Assembly: GCF_050916355.1 (NCBI RefSeq) | Contig: NZ_CP136946.1 | Coordinates: forward strand, 3,286,001 to 3,350,000 | DNA length: 64,000 nucleotides | Direction: 5' to 3' | From: Jeongeupia wiesaeckerbachi | Lineage (GTDB): Bacteria; Pseudomonadota; Gammaproteobacteria; Burkholderiales; Chitinibacteraceae | Shown here: piece by piece, positions 42,869 to 52,600 of the stretch | How the letters are laid out: each line of letters starts with the position of its first letter | How positions within the stretch are numbered: the stretch's first letter is position 1 | Program-made: the position numbers and the translations under genes | Notes under the pieces: generated by a model | What the model was told of the DNA's origin: nothing | The model's database searches: none | What the model saw: the letters and a program-made list of their open reading frames with translations, nothing else

Positions 42869-42904
42869 TGCTTATTCCATTTGAACATAAACAGGAGCCG
42901 TTTG

Positions 42905-43834
42905 ATGTCCGCCCAACAAGACCCGCAACTGGCACTCGGCGACAACGCCGCCCGCCAGCTTGCGAATGCCACCAAGACCGTCCCCCAGCTTTCGATCATC
43001 ACCCCGCGCTGGCTGACGCATTTGCTGCAGTGGCAACCGGTCGAGGCCGGCATCTACCGCCTCAACAAGGTCAAGAATCCGCTCGACGTGCGCGTGGCGT
43101 GCTCGCAGCGCGATGAAGCCGAACTGCCGAACACCTTCGTCGCTTACGACGAGCAGCCGCGCGAGTACTTCCTCAATGCCGTCACCACGGTGCTGGACGT
43201 GCACACCCGCGTGTCGGACCTGTATTCGAGCCCGCACGACCAGATCAAGGAACAGCTGCGCCTGACGGTCGAAACGATCAAGGAACGGCAGGAAAGCGAG
43301 CTGATCAACAACCCGGATTACGGCCTGCTGGCCAATGTCGCCGACGAACAGCGCATCTCGACGCTGACCGGTGCGCCGACACCGGACGATATGGACGACC
43401 TGATCACCAAGGTCTGGAAAGAGCCCGGCTTCTTCCTCACCCACCCGCTGGCGATTGCCGCATTCGGCCGCGAATGCACCCGTCGTGGCGTGCCGCCGCC
43501 GACCGTCAGCCTGTTCGGCTCGCAGTTCCTGACCTGGCGCGGCATTCCGCTGGTGCCGTCGGACAAGGTGCCGGTTGAAGATGGCAAGACCAAAATCCTG
43601 CTGATCCGCAGCGGTGAAAAACGCCAAGGCGTGGTCGGTCTGTTCCAGCCTGGCTTGGCTGGCGAACAAAGCCCGGGCCTGTCGGTGCGCTTCATGGGCA
43701 TCAACCGCAACGCGATCGCCTCGTACCTGATCTCGCTGTATTGCTCGCTGGCCGTGCTGTCGGACGACGCACTGGCTGTCCTCGATGATGTGGAAATCGG
43801 CAAGTACCATGACTATCCAGACACTTACAAGTGA
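42905..43834 (+). CDS. Family 2A encapsulin shell protein
   Basis: A 309-residue HK97-fold shell protein of the SrpI-like family 2A. Recognisable regions are the N-arm (LALGDNAARQLANATKTVPQ), the E-loop region (FVAYDEQPREYFLNAVTTVLDVHTRVSDLYSS), P-domain helices (EQLRLTVETIKERQESELINN) and the C-terminal part (ISLYCSLAVLSDDALAVLDDVEIGKYHDYP). Sixty copies form a protein compartment. AGGAG at 42891-42895 supports the ATG at 42905. The next gene, a cysteine desulfurase, overlaps by 26 bases, as in known family 2A operons where it is the cargo. Confidence 0.93.
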   Translation: MSAQQDPQLALGDNAARQLANATKTVPQLSIITPRWLTHLLQWQPVEAGIYRLNKVKNPLDVRVACSQRDEAELPNTFVAYDEQPREYFLNAVTTVLDVHTRVSDLYSSPHDQIKEQLRLTVETIKERQESELINNPDYGLLANVADEQRISTLTGAPTPDDMDDLITKVWKEPGFFLTHPLAIAAFGRECTRRGVPPPTVSLFGSQFLTWRGIPLVPSDKVPVEDGKTKILLIRSGEKRQGVVGLFQPGLAGEQSPGLSVRFMGINRNAIASYLISLYCSLAVLSDDALAVLDDVEIGKYHDYPDTYK

Positions 43835-45587
43835 GGCGGTTCCGGCAGGCTTGCCGGACGAGCTGAGCTTGGCACAACTGGCTGGCGAGTTTTTTTCCGC
43901 CCTGCCCGGCAATCCGCTGGACGAGTTGCGCAACCGTGCCACGCCGCCGCGCGCGGCCGAGCCGGCCATCGTGCTCGGCAGCGGCTCACCGGCGCTGGCA
44001 CCGGTCTCGCCTCCGAGCGAGGCTCCGGCCGGTACTGGCGTACCCCGTAGCAGCGCCGCCCAGCCCGGCGTGCCGGAAGGCTATGCCGCAGCCTTGCCGG
44101 GTGTGCCCGCGCCATCGGCACCGTCCGCATCGTCGCCGTTCTACTTCCTCGACCACGGCTATCCGGCCGGCGCCGGTCTGGTGGTCCCGGACCAGATCGC
44201 CGTCCAGCCGTTCGGGTTTCCCGGTGACGCGGCATTGCGCTCGTTGCTGGCGGAGATCGATCATCGCCCGCCGACATCGGCAGCACCATCCGGCTCCAGC
44301 GGCCACTTCTACTTCCTGGATCCGCTGACCGAGCGCCGGCAGACCACCGCGCCGCAGCAGCCCGTCAGCAGCGCGACGATCGACGTCAACCGGATACGGC
44401 GCGACTTCCCCATCCTGCAGGAACGGGTGAACGGCAAGCCGCTGATCTGGCTCGACAACGCGGCGACGACGCACAAACCGCAATCGGTCATCGACCGGAT
44501 CTCGTATTTCTACGCGCACGAGAACTCCAACATCCACCGCGCCGCGCATGAACTGGCCGCGCGGGCCACGGACGCCTACGAGGCGGCTAGGCAAAAGGTG
44601 ACGAAGTTTCTGGGCGCGGCTTCGCCGGACGAAATCATCTTCGTGCGCGGCGCCACCGAGGCGATCAACCTCGTGGCCAAAAGCTGGGGCGCAGCCAATA
44701 TCGGCGCGGGCGACGAAATCATCGTTTCCAATCTCGAGCACCACGCCAACATCGTGCCGTGGCAGCAGCTGGCCGCCGAAAAAGGCGCACGCATCCGCGT
44801 GATTCCGGTCGACGACAGCGGCCAGATCCTGTTGGACGAGTACCGCAAGTTGCTCAACAGCCGTACCCGGCTGGTGGCAGTCACGCAGGTTTCCAATGCG
44901 CTGGGCACCATCACGCCGATCCACGAGATCGTTGCGCTGGCGCACGGCGTGGGCGCCAAGGTACTGGTCGACGGCGCACAGGCGGTCTCGCATCTGCGCG
45001 TCAACGTTCAGGCCATGGATGCGGATTTCTACGTGTTCTCCGGCCACAAGGTGTTCGCCCCGACCGGCATTGGCGTGGTCTATGGCAAGAAGGCGATTCT
45101 CGACCAGATGCCACCGTGGCAAGGCGGCGGCAACATGATTGCCGACGTCACCTTCGAGCGCACGCTGTATCACGGCGCACCGGCGCGTTTCGAGGCGGGC
45201 ACCGGCAACATTGCCGATGCGGTCGGTCTGGGAGCCGCGATCGACTACATCGAGCAGCTGGGTCTGGACAACATCGCCGCCTACGAACACGCCCTGCTCG
45301 ACTACGCCACGCACGGCTTGCGCGGTATTCCCGGACTGAGGCTGATCGGCACCGCACAACACAAGACCAGCGTGGCGTCGTTCGTGCTGCAGGGCTATCG
45401 CACCGAGGAAGTCGGCGACGCACTCAACCGCGAAGGCATCGCCGTGCGTTCGGGCCACCATTGCGCGCAACCGATTTTGCGCCGCTTCGGCGTCGAGGCC
45501 ACCGTGCGGCCGTCGCTGGCTTTCTACAACACCTGCGAAGAGGTCGACCGGCTCGTCAGCGTAGTGCGCGGTCTGGCGCGGCGCTAA
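43809..45587 (+). CDS. Cysteine desulfurase, encapsulin cargo
   Basis: A 592-residue PLP enzyme. Residues about 190-592 are a SufS-type cysteine desulfurase: IDVNRIRRDFPIL, the NAATTHKPQSV segment, K414 in FSGHKVFAPTG that binds PLP, and catalytic C552 in RSGHHCAQPIL. Residues 1-189 are an Ala/Pro/Ser-rich low-complexity extension with islands LPDELSLAQLAGEFF (15-29), SPFYFLDHGYPAG (109-121) and HFYFLDPLTE (166-175), the expected loading region for a family 2A encapsulin. The enzyme takes sulfur from cysteine to give alanine and a persulfide, probably inside the shell. The ATG at 43809 is favoured; 43785 is possible. Confidence 0.92.
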   Translation: MTIQTLTSEAVPAGLPDELSLAQLAGEFFSALPGNPLDELRNRATPPRAAEPAIVLGSGSPALAPVSPPSEAPAGTGVPRSSAAQPGVPEGYAAALPGVPAPSAPSASSPFYFLDHGYPAGAGLVVPDQIAVQPFGFPGDAALRSLLAEIDHRPPTSAAPSGSSGHFYFLDPLTERRQTTAPQQPVSSATIDVNRIRRDFPILQERVNGKPLIWLDNAATTHKPQSVIDRISYFYAHENSNIHRAAHELAARATDAYEAARQKVTKFLGAASPDEIIFVRGATEAINLVAKSWGAANIGAGDEIIVSNLEHHANIVPWQQLAAEKGARIRVIPVDDSGQILLDEYRKLLNSRTRLVAVTQVSNALGTITPIHEIVALAHGVGAKVLVDGAQAVSHLRVNVQAMDADFYVFSGHKVFAPTGIGVVYGKKAILDQMPPWQGGGNMIADVTFERTLYHGAPARFEAGTGNIADAVGLGAAIDYIEQLGLDNIAAYEHALLDYATHGLRGIPGLRLIGTAQHKTSVASFVLQGYRTEEVGDALNREGIAVRSGHHCAQPILRRFGVEATVRPSLAFYNTCEEVDRLVSVVRGLARR

Positions 45588-45604
45588 AGAACGGGTTGGT
45601 CATG

Positions 45605-45636
45605 AAAAAAGCGGGACAGTTGTCCCGCTTTTTTTT
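45605..45636. terminator. Terminator between the encapsulin operon and dut
   Basis: GCGGGA and TCCCGC pair around CAGTTG, with A6 before and T8 after the stem, so it can stop transcripts of both converging units. Confidence 0.92.
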
Positions 45637-45653
45637 CGACCGTTGCGTGGGTG

Positions 45654-46103
45654 TCAGTGCTTGCCGGTACTGCCAAAGCCACCCTCACCACGCTCGCTCT
45701 CGGCGAAATCGTCGACGATATTGAACGCCACCTGCACCACCGGCACGATGACGAGCTGGGCAATCCGCTCCATCGGCTGCACCGTGAACGCCTGACTGCC
45801 GCGATTCCACACCGAGACGAAAATCTGCCCCTGGTAATCCGAATCGATCAGGCCGACCAGATTGCCCAGCACGATGCCGTGCTTATGACCAAGGCCGGAA
45901 CGCGGCAGGATCATCGCCGCCAGTCCGGCATTCTCGAGATGGATCGCAATGCCGGTCGGCACCAGCGAGGTTGCCCCCGGTGCCAGTTCCAGCGGCGCAT
46001 CCAGACAAGCGCGCAGATCGAGTCCGGCTGCGCCTGGCGTTGCGTACTCTGGCAGGTTGTCCTTGAGGCGATCATCGAGAATCTTGACGTCGAGCTGGGT
46101 CAT
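45654..46103 (-). CDS. dut: dUTP diphosphatase
   Basis: A 149-residue trimeric dUTPase that converts dUTP to dUMP, keeping uracil out of DNA. All five motifs are recognisable, including AAGLDLRAC, PRSGLGHKHGIVLGN, GLIDSDYQG, RIAQLVI and the C-terminal GEGGFGSTG. Its start overlaps the coaBC stop by four bases, a gene order conserved in proteobacteria. Confidence 0.97.
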   Translation of the reverse strand: MTQLDVKILDDRLKDNLPEYATPGAAGLDLRACLDAPLELAPGATSLVPTGIAIHLENAGLAAMILPRSGLGHKHGIVLGNLVGLIDSDYQGQIFVSVWNRGSQAFTVQPMERIAQLVIVPVVQVAFNIVDDFAESERGEGGFGSTGKH

Positions 46104-47293
46104 GCGCTTCTTCCTTGTTTGGCGTACAGCTTGGCAATATGGGTAATCATCCGGCGCGCCACGTCGAGCTTGGGCCCCCGCGGCAGGCGATGCTCGCCTT
46201 CATCGTCGAGCAGGATGACTTCGTTGTCGTCGGCGCCCATCGCCTGCTGCACCAGATTGGCGGCGAGCAAAGGCAGATGCTTGCGGCGGCGCTTGGCTTC
46301 GGCGTACTCGAGCAGGTTTTCGGATTCGGCCGCGAAACCGACGCAGAACGGCGGCACATCACGGCAGGCGATCTTGGCGAGGATGTCGGTATTCGGCGCC
46401 AGTTCCAGCGTCAGGATATGCGCGTCTTTCTTGATTTTGTGCTCGCTCTGGTTGAGCACATAGTAGTCGGCGACCGCCGCCACCGAGATGAAGATATCGG
46501 TGTGATCGACTTCGGCCTCGACCGCGGTCAGCATGTCCTGCGCCGACTTGACGTCGATACGCCGCGCATCGAGCGGCGTCGGCAGCGACGTGTCGCCGGC
46601 AACCAGCACGACCTCGGCGCCGGCCTCGCGCGCGGCGCGCGCCAGTGCGAAACCCATCTTGCCCGAGCTGGTGTTGGTGATGCCACGGACCGCGTCGATG
46701 CGCTCGAAGGTCGGCCCGGCGGTCAGCAGCACGCGCTTGCCCGCCAGCGGCTTGGGCTGGAACGCGGCTTCGAGTCTCAGCATGATCTCTTCAGGCTCGA
46801 TCATCCGGCCCAGACCGACCTCGCCGCAGGCCTGCTCGCCGGCCGCCGGGCCGAGGATGAACACGCCGTCATCGCGCAGTTGCTGCACATTGCGCTGATT
46901 CGGCGGGTTTTCCCACATCTGCCGGTTCATCGCCGGCACAACGAACAGCGGGCAATCGCGCGCGGCGATCAGCGTCGACAGCAAGTCGTCGGCAAAACCG
47001 TGCGCAGTCTTGGCGATCAGATCGGCGGTGGCGGGCGCCAGCACCAGCGCTTCGGCACCACGTGTCAGCTGAATATGCGCCATGCCATTACTGATCTCGG
47101 GTGCCCACATCTGCTGGTACACCGGCCGGCCGGACAAGGCCTGAAACGTCACAGGCGTGACAAAACGCGCGCCCGCGTCGGTCAAGACGACGTCGACCAG
47201 CCAGCCGGCCTTGACCATCAACCGGGTCAGCTCGGCCGCCTTGTAGGCGGCAATCCCGCCCGAAACGCCAAGCACGATGCGTTTTTGCTTCAT
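46100..47293 (-). CDS. coaBC: CoaBC: phosphopantothenoylcysteine synthetase/decarboxylase
   Basis: A 397-residue bifunctional enzyme of coenzyme A synthesis. The N-terminal flavin decarboxylase starts VLGVSGGIAAYKAAEL and contains PAMNRQMWENP; the C-terminal CTP-dependent ligase contains LLTAGPTFERIDAVRGITNTSSGKMG (shown here across its two halves) and ISVAAVADYY. It joins cysteine to 4'-phosphopantothenate and decarboxylates the product. It is divergent from radC and overlaps dut. Confidence 0.96.
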   Translation of the reverse strand: MKQKRIVLGVSGGIAAYKAAELTRLMVKAGWLVDVVLTDAGARFVTPVTFQALSGRPVYQQMWAPEISNGMAHIQLTRGAEALVLAPATADLIAKTAHGFADDLLSTLIAARDCPLFVVPAMNRQMWENPPNQRNVQQLRDDGVFILGPAAGEQACGEVGLGRMIEPEEIMLRLEAAFQPKPLAGKRVLLTAGPTFERIDAVRGITNTSSGKMGFALARAAREAGAEVVLVAGDTSLPTPLDARRIDVKSAQDMLTAVEAEVDHTDIFISVAAVADYYVLNQSEHKIKKDAHILTLELAPNTDILAKIACRDVPPFCVGFAAESENLLEYAEAKRRRKHLPLLAANLVQQAMGADDNEVILLDDEGEHRLPRGPKLDVARRMITHIAKLYAKQGRSA

Positions 47294-47348
47294 TGCAGGC
47301 CCTTGCTTATAACGAGGTTTCTCATCCGAACAAGTTTACCCGAGAAGC

Positions 47349-48023
47349 ATGCCAATCACCGACTGGCCCGCCGGCGAAAGACCGCGGGAAAAGTTGCTTA
47401 ACCTCGGTGCCTCGGCACTGTCCGAGGCCGAGTTATTGGCCATTTTTCTGCGCGTCGGCCTGCCGGGCAAAAGCGCTGTCGACCTCGCGCGCGACCTGCT
47501 CGCCCATTTCGGCTCGCTCGCCGCGCTCTTCGCCGCGCCGCGGCCGGCTTTTGCCGCCGTTCCCGGCATGGGCGATGCCAAGTTCGCGCAACTGCAAGCC
47601 GTGCTCGAAATGGCCAGGCGCACGCTGAAGGAAGAACTACACCAGGCCAGCGCGCTCGATTCGCCCGATGCGGTCCGCGGCTACCTGGGGCTGTTGCTGC
47701 GCCATCGAGACATCGAAGTGTTCGTCGCGCTGTTTCTCGATACCTCGCACCGGGTCATCGCGTGCGAAGAACTGTCCCACGGCAGCCTGTCGGAAACCCG
47801 CGTTTACCCGCGCGAACTGGCGCGGCGCGCGCTGGCGCACAACGCTGCGGCGGTCATCGTCGCGCACAACCACCCTTCCGGCCGCGCCGATGCCTCCGAA
47901 GCCGACCGCCTGCTGACCCGCCAGCTTGTACAGACGCTGAGCCTGATCGATGTCCGCCTGCTGGACCATTTTCTCGTCGCCGGCCCACAGGTCGAATCGT
48001 TTGCCGAACGTGGCTGGATGTAG
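47349..48023 (+). CDS. radC: RadC family (JAMM) protein
   Basis: A 224-residue protein with an N-terminal helix-hairpin-helix region (VPGMGDAKFAQLQAVLEMA) and a C-terminal MPN/JAMM domain with AHNHPSG at residues 172-178 and SEAD at 183-186, the zinc-ligand motif. Historically called a DNA repair protein; the biochemical role is unsettled. It is transcribed away from coaBC, the usual arrangement. Confidence 0.94.
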   Translation: MPITDWPAGERPREKLLNLGASALSEAELLAIFLRVGLPGKSAVDLARDLLAHFGSLAALFAAPRPAFAAVPGMGDAKFAQLQAVLEMARRTLKEELHQASALDSPDAVRGYLGLLLRHRDIEVFVALFLDTSHRVIACEELSHGSLSETRVYPRELARRALAHNAAAVIVAHNHPSGRADASEADRLLTRQLVQTLSLIDVRLLDHFLVAGPQVESFAERGWM

Positions 48024-48216
48024 CCGCCCCCAGGGGCGCTCGAAACGTGCCCCCGGTCGATGCGCCGATCCAACACCCAGCAAACCACCTTTGTCATGCC
48101 GGAGTCATCCATCTGTCGGCGCTAAACGCTTGCTTTAATGGACAAAGCCACCAAAGTCGTCATTCGTTTCAATACCGCGGGCCTGTTGCATTTGCTGCAC
48201 CCGGGAAAAGCCGGAT

Positions 48217-48246
48217 TTGACAGCATTTCTGCGGCCTCCCCATGAT
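48217..48246 (+). promoter_or_regulatory. Promoter of the amino-acid binding protein gene
   Basis: A perfect -35 TTGACA (48217-48222) and CATGAT (48241-48246) are 18 bases apart. The leader of about 100 bases contains a short hairpin, CGGCCA/TGGCCG. The rest of the 320-base gap after radC shows no gene. Confidence 0.6.
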
Positions 48247-48347
48247 GATTTCCAGCATTACATTGCGCTGTTACGGCCATTCTGGCCGAACACTGTGACC
48301 ATACGGATCGGACGCAATACCGGATCTACCAACTGGGGAACGAGAGC

Positions 48348-49556
48348 ATGAGCATCGCACGTTACAGCCTGATCGCAGCCGCAGTGCTGTCGATTTCCGC
48401 CTGCGGCAAGCAGGAACCGGCCCAGCAGGCCGCCAGCGAGCCGGCCGCGTCGGCCGCTTCCGCAGCGCCTTCGGGCGGTGGCGACACGGTCAAGATCGGC
48501 CATGCCGCGCCGCTGACCGGCAACATCGCCCACCTCGGCAAGGACAACGAGTACGGCGTGAAGATGGCGATCGACGAGATCAACGATGCCGGCGGTGCCG
48601 ATATCGGCGGCAAGAAGGTCAAGTTCGAACTGGTGTCGGAAGACGACCAGGCCGACCCGAAAACCGCAACCACCGTTGCACAGCGCTTCGTCGACCAGAA
48701 AGTCGTCGGCGTCGTCGGTCACCTGAACTCGGGCACGACAATTCCGGCCTCGAAGATCTACTCCGACGCCGGTCTCCCGCAGGTTTCGCCGTCGGCCACC
48801 GCCGTCGCCTACACCGCGCAAGGCTTCAAGACCACTTTCCGCGTGATGGCCAACGACGCGCAACAGGGCAAGGTACTGGGCGAATTCGCCGCAACCAAGC
48901 TCGGCGCGAAGAAAGTCGCGATCGTCGACGACCGCACCGCTTACGGCCAGGGTCTGGCCGACGAGTTCGAAAAAGCCGCAAAGGCATCGGGTGCCGAAGT
49001 CGTGAAGCGCGAATTCACGACCAATCAGGAAACCGACTTCAACGCCATTCTGACCAGCATCAAGGGTGCCAAACCGGACCTGATCTTCTACGGCGGCATG
49101 GACGCGCAGGCGGCACCGCTGAAGAAGCAGGCCAAGAAGCTGGGCATCGGCGCCAAGATCATGGGCGGCGACGGCACGCAGACGCCGGAATTCATCAAGC
49201 TGTCCGGCAGCGACTCGGAAGGCATGATTTCGTCGAGCCCGGGCATGCCAAAGGAACAGATGCCAGGCGGCCAGGCCTTCCTCGACAAGTTCAAGGCCAA
49301 GTTCGGCACCGAAGTTCAGCTGTACGCGCCGTACTGCTATGACTCGGTCAAGGTACTGGTCGAAGCGATGAAGAAAGCAGGCTCGACCGAGCCGGCCAAA
49401 TACCTGCCGGAACTGTCGAAGATCGAGTACCAGGGCGTAACCGGCAATGTGTCGTTCGACGACAAGGGCGACCTGAAGAACGGCCCGATCACCCTCTATC
49501 AGGTAAAGGGTGGCAAGTGGGAAGTTCTCGAGATCGCTGGCGGCGCAGCAAAGTAA
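48348..49556 (+). CDS. Branched-chain amino acid ABC transporter, binding lipoprotein
   Basis: A 402-residue periplasmic-binding protein of the LivJ/LivK type I fold. The N-terminal lipobox SISAC puts lipid on C19; an Ala/Ser/Pro linker follows, then VKIGHAAPLTGNIAHLGKDNEYG, the family's opening. Other landmarks are GHLNSGTTIPAS and KVAIVDDRTAYGQGLADEF. Ligand cannot be fixed beyond amino acids. It precedes the PutA-like gene and livHMGF on the same strand, so it most likely serves that permease. Confidence 0.92.
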   Translation: MSIARYSLIAAAVLSISACGKQEPAQQAASEPAASAASAAPSGGGDTVKIGHAAPLTGNIAHLGKDNEYGVKMAIDEINDAGGADIGGKKVKFELVSEDDQADPKTATTVAQRFVDQKVVGVVGHLNSGTTIPASKIYSDAGLPQVSPSATAVAYTAQGFKTTFRVMANDAQQGKVLGEFAATKLGAKKVAIVDDRTAYGQGLADEFEKAAKASGAEVVKREFTTNQETDFNAILTSIKGAKPDLIFYGGMDAQAAPLKKQAKKLGIGAKIMGGDGTQTPEFIKLSGSDSEGMISSSPGMPKEQMPGGQAFLDKFKAKFGTEVQLYAPYCYDSVKVLVEAMKKAGSTEPAKYLPELSKIEYQGVTGNVSFDDKGDLKNGPITLYQVKGGKWEVLEIAGGAAK

Positions 49557-49574
49557 GCCCCGGCATCGATAAGG

Positions 49575-49598
49575 CGGCGTCTTCGGACGCCGTTTTTT
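49575..49598 (+). terminator. Terminator after the binding protein gene
   Basis: CGGCGTC and GACGCCG pair around TTCG, followed by T6. It separates this gene from the PutA-like gene. Confidence 0.9.
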
Positions 49599-49697
49599 AT
49601 TGGCGGCGGAGCAACACCCGCACCGATCCACCGAGCTTGCCGCCACGCAGCAGCACCGTGCTGGCTAAGCTGGAGCAAACACGCAAGCGGAACCGCC

Positions 49698-52600
49698 ATG
49701 TCAGCCACCGGGCGTACCACGCCATTCGACCTCGCCCAGACCCACTTTGCCGACGAAACCCATCTGGTCCGCCGCTTGCTGCCCCTAGCGCGACTGTCTA
49801 CCGACGAAAACACCCGTTTACAACGATACGCCCCACTGCTCTTCGAACAACTGCGCGAGCAGCATCGGCGCGGCAATGGCGTCGATGCACTGTTGTCCGG
49901 CTTTCCGCTCGACAGCCCCTCGGGGCAGGCTCTGCTGGCGCTGGCCGAGGCACTGCCACACGTGCGGGACGATGCCGCGGCCGACCGGATGATCGCCGAC
50001 TTGCTGCATACCGTGGATTGGCAACAGGTGAGCGCCCATTCGGCGGTGGTTCGCCTGGCTCGCTGGACCTTGGCGCGCGCCCGCCACTGGAGCGAACACG
50101 ACCGGACCGAACCGCTGGTGCGACTCGGATTGCGCAAGGCCTTCCGCGAACTGGGCCGCCACTTCGTCATGGCCGAGCAAATCGATGATGCACTGGCGCG
50201 GCGCAACCCGGCCATCACCTACTCGTTCGGCCTGCTCGGTGAAAGCGCACAAACACACGCCGACGCCGAACATTACGAAGCCGCCTGCCGGAACGCGCTG
50301 CTGGCGCTATCCAGCGATAACGCCACGAAGAAATCCGGGATTTCGCTTAAGTTGTCGGCACTGCACCCGCGCTACGAACCGCGTCAGGCCGACCGGGTGC
50401 ACGACATGCTCTGGCCCAGGCTGCGTGCGCTGGTCCAACTTGCGCATCAGCACGACATCCCGGTCACGATCGACGCCGAGGAAAGCGAACGCCTGCTACT
50501 GGGATTGACGCTGTTCGAACGCCTGCTGGCCGAGCCGACACTGGCGAGCTGGGAGGGGCTGGGCATAGCGGTGCAGGCCTACCAGAAGCGGGCGCTCGCG
50601 CAAATCGACTGGCTGGTCGAGCATGCCCGCACCCATCGGCGGCGCATAGGCATCCGGCTCGTCAAAGGCGCTTACTGGGACAGCGAAATCCAGCAGGCAC
50701 AGCGCGAAGGCTGGGCCGACTACCCGGTGTTTACGCGTCAATCGCACACGGACATCAGCTATCTGGCGTGTGCCCGCCGGCTACTCGACGCCGGCGACGT
50801 CATCCTGCCCGTGTTCGCCACCCACAACGTCGACACCGCGCTCGCCGTGCACGCGATCGCGGCTGGTCGGCGCTTCGAGTATCAATGTCTGTTCGGCCTG
50901 GGCGAGTCGCTGTACGGCCTGCTGCCCGGCCATGGCCTGCCGCCTTGCCAAATCTACGCGCCGGTGGGCGATGACAGGACGCGGCAACCCTATCTGATCC
51001 AGCGGCTGATCGAGAACAGCGCCCACCACGCCACGCTGCATCGCCAGTTGCACAGTGATGAACCCGATGCGATCCACTGCGAACCGATGGCCGACGCCCT
51101 CGCCCATCCCGGCGCCGCGCTGGCGCCTCCTCGCCATCGCGCCGACGGCGATATCGCCCCCGCCGGCATTTGCTGGAGCGATACGGCGGCGATTTCAACG
51201 CTGATACCAACGCTCGCCACGCCAGGCGGCTACACCGCCATGCCAACTCAGCAGGCGGCCGATGCAGGCCGGAGTGGCCGCGCGATTTTCGAAGCGGCAC
51301 GGCCCGATATCGGCCTCGGCCACGCCATCGACGCCAGCAATGCCGATATCGACCTCGCACTGGCGCGCGCCAGCGCATACGCGCCAGTCTGGGCGGCAAC
51401 CCCGCCAAGCCGGCGCGCCGACCATATCAAGTCCATGGCCGATGCGCTGGTCGAGCGTCGGCCGATCCTGCTGCATCTGCTGGTGCGGGAGGCCGGCAAG
51501 ACACCGGTCGATGCGCTGGCCGAATGGCGCGAAGCCATTGCCCTCTGCCAGCGACACGTCCGCAAAGTATGCGAGGGCTGCAGCGACCCAACGCCACTCG
51601 GCCCCGTCGCGGTCCTCGGCGCCAGCGCATCACCACTGGCCGCCCTGGTCAGCCATACTGCGGCGGCATTGCTTGCAGGCAATCCGGTTGTCGTCAAACC
51701 CGCGACGGCAACGACGCTGATTGCAGCAGCACTTATCGACGCCGGCCATGCAAGCGGGCTTGATCCTGATGTATTGCAACTGCTACCCGGCGACGCCACC
51801 ATCGGCGCCCGCCTCGTCGCCGACCCGCGGATTGGCGGCGTCGCACTGATCGGCTCGGCAGCCGCTGCGCATGCCGTCCAGCGCGGGCTGGCCCGCCACG
51901 ATGCGTTGAAGCCGCTACTGACAGCCTCGGGTGGCCTCAATACGCTGATCGCGGACTCGTCGGTACGCCCCGAGCATCTGGTGCGCGACGTCATCACCAG
52001 CGCCTTCGCACATGCCGGCCAGCACGACACGGCATTGCGCCTGCTGTGCATCCCGCAAGCCGTCGCACACGATCTGCTCGCCCGCCTGCGTGCCGCCATG
52101 GCCGAGCTGCGGCTCGGTGATCCGGCCGTACACAGCACCGACGTTGGGCCGCAGGTGAATGCGAGCGCCGCCGAACAGGTGCAGGCGACCATGGCGGCAC
52201 TGCATCGCGCCGGTTACCCGGGCCTGCAGTACGGTGTGATCGACGGCTTCGTGCCGCAAACACTCGTGGCCCCGACGCTGATCGAAATCGACCGCCCCGA
52301 CGCATTGCCGGCAGGGTTGACGGGGCCCGTGCTTGCCGTGCTGCGTTACACGACCGACCAGTTGCCGGCCTTGCTGAGCAGCCTGGATACCTGCATGGGT
52401 AGTGGCTGCCTTGCCGTGTACAGCCGCAGCCCGCGTTTTATCGACATGGTCTGCGCGCGCATCTACACCGACGCGACCTACATCAACTGCCCGCCCACCG
52501 GCTCGGGTGCCTGGCAAGACAGCCTGAGCGATCAACTGACCCGGAGCGATCCGTGCGTTGATGGCGCGATTGCAGCGCACATCGGCCAGCTTGCGGAACA

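Noticed and set aside
42905..43834. Encapsulin gene as a prophage capsid remnant
   Set aside because: There are no other phage genes, and the neighbours are sulfur enzymes with a cargo-like desulfurase overlapping it.
43986..45470. 494-codon minus-strand frame opposite the cysteine desulfurase
   Set aside because: No domain, no ribosome site, and it lies opposite an obvious PLP enzyme.
52014..52028. Missing catalytic Cys in the PutA-like protein as a sequencing error
   Set aside because: The Glu site, the Gly-rich loop and an Arg of the proline site are altered as well, while the long frame is intact; a single error cannot explain that.
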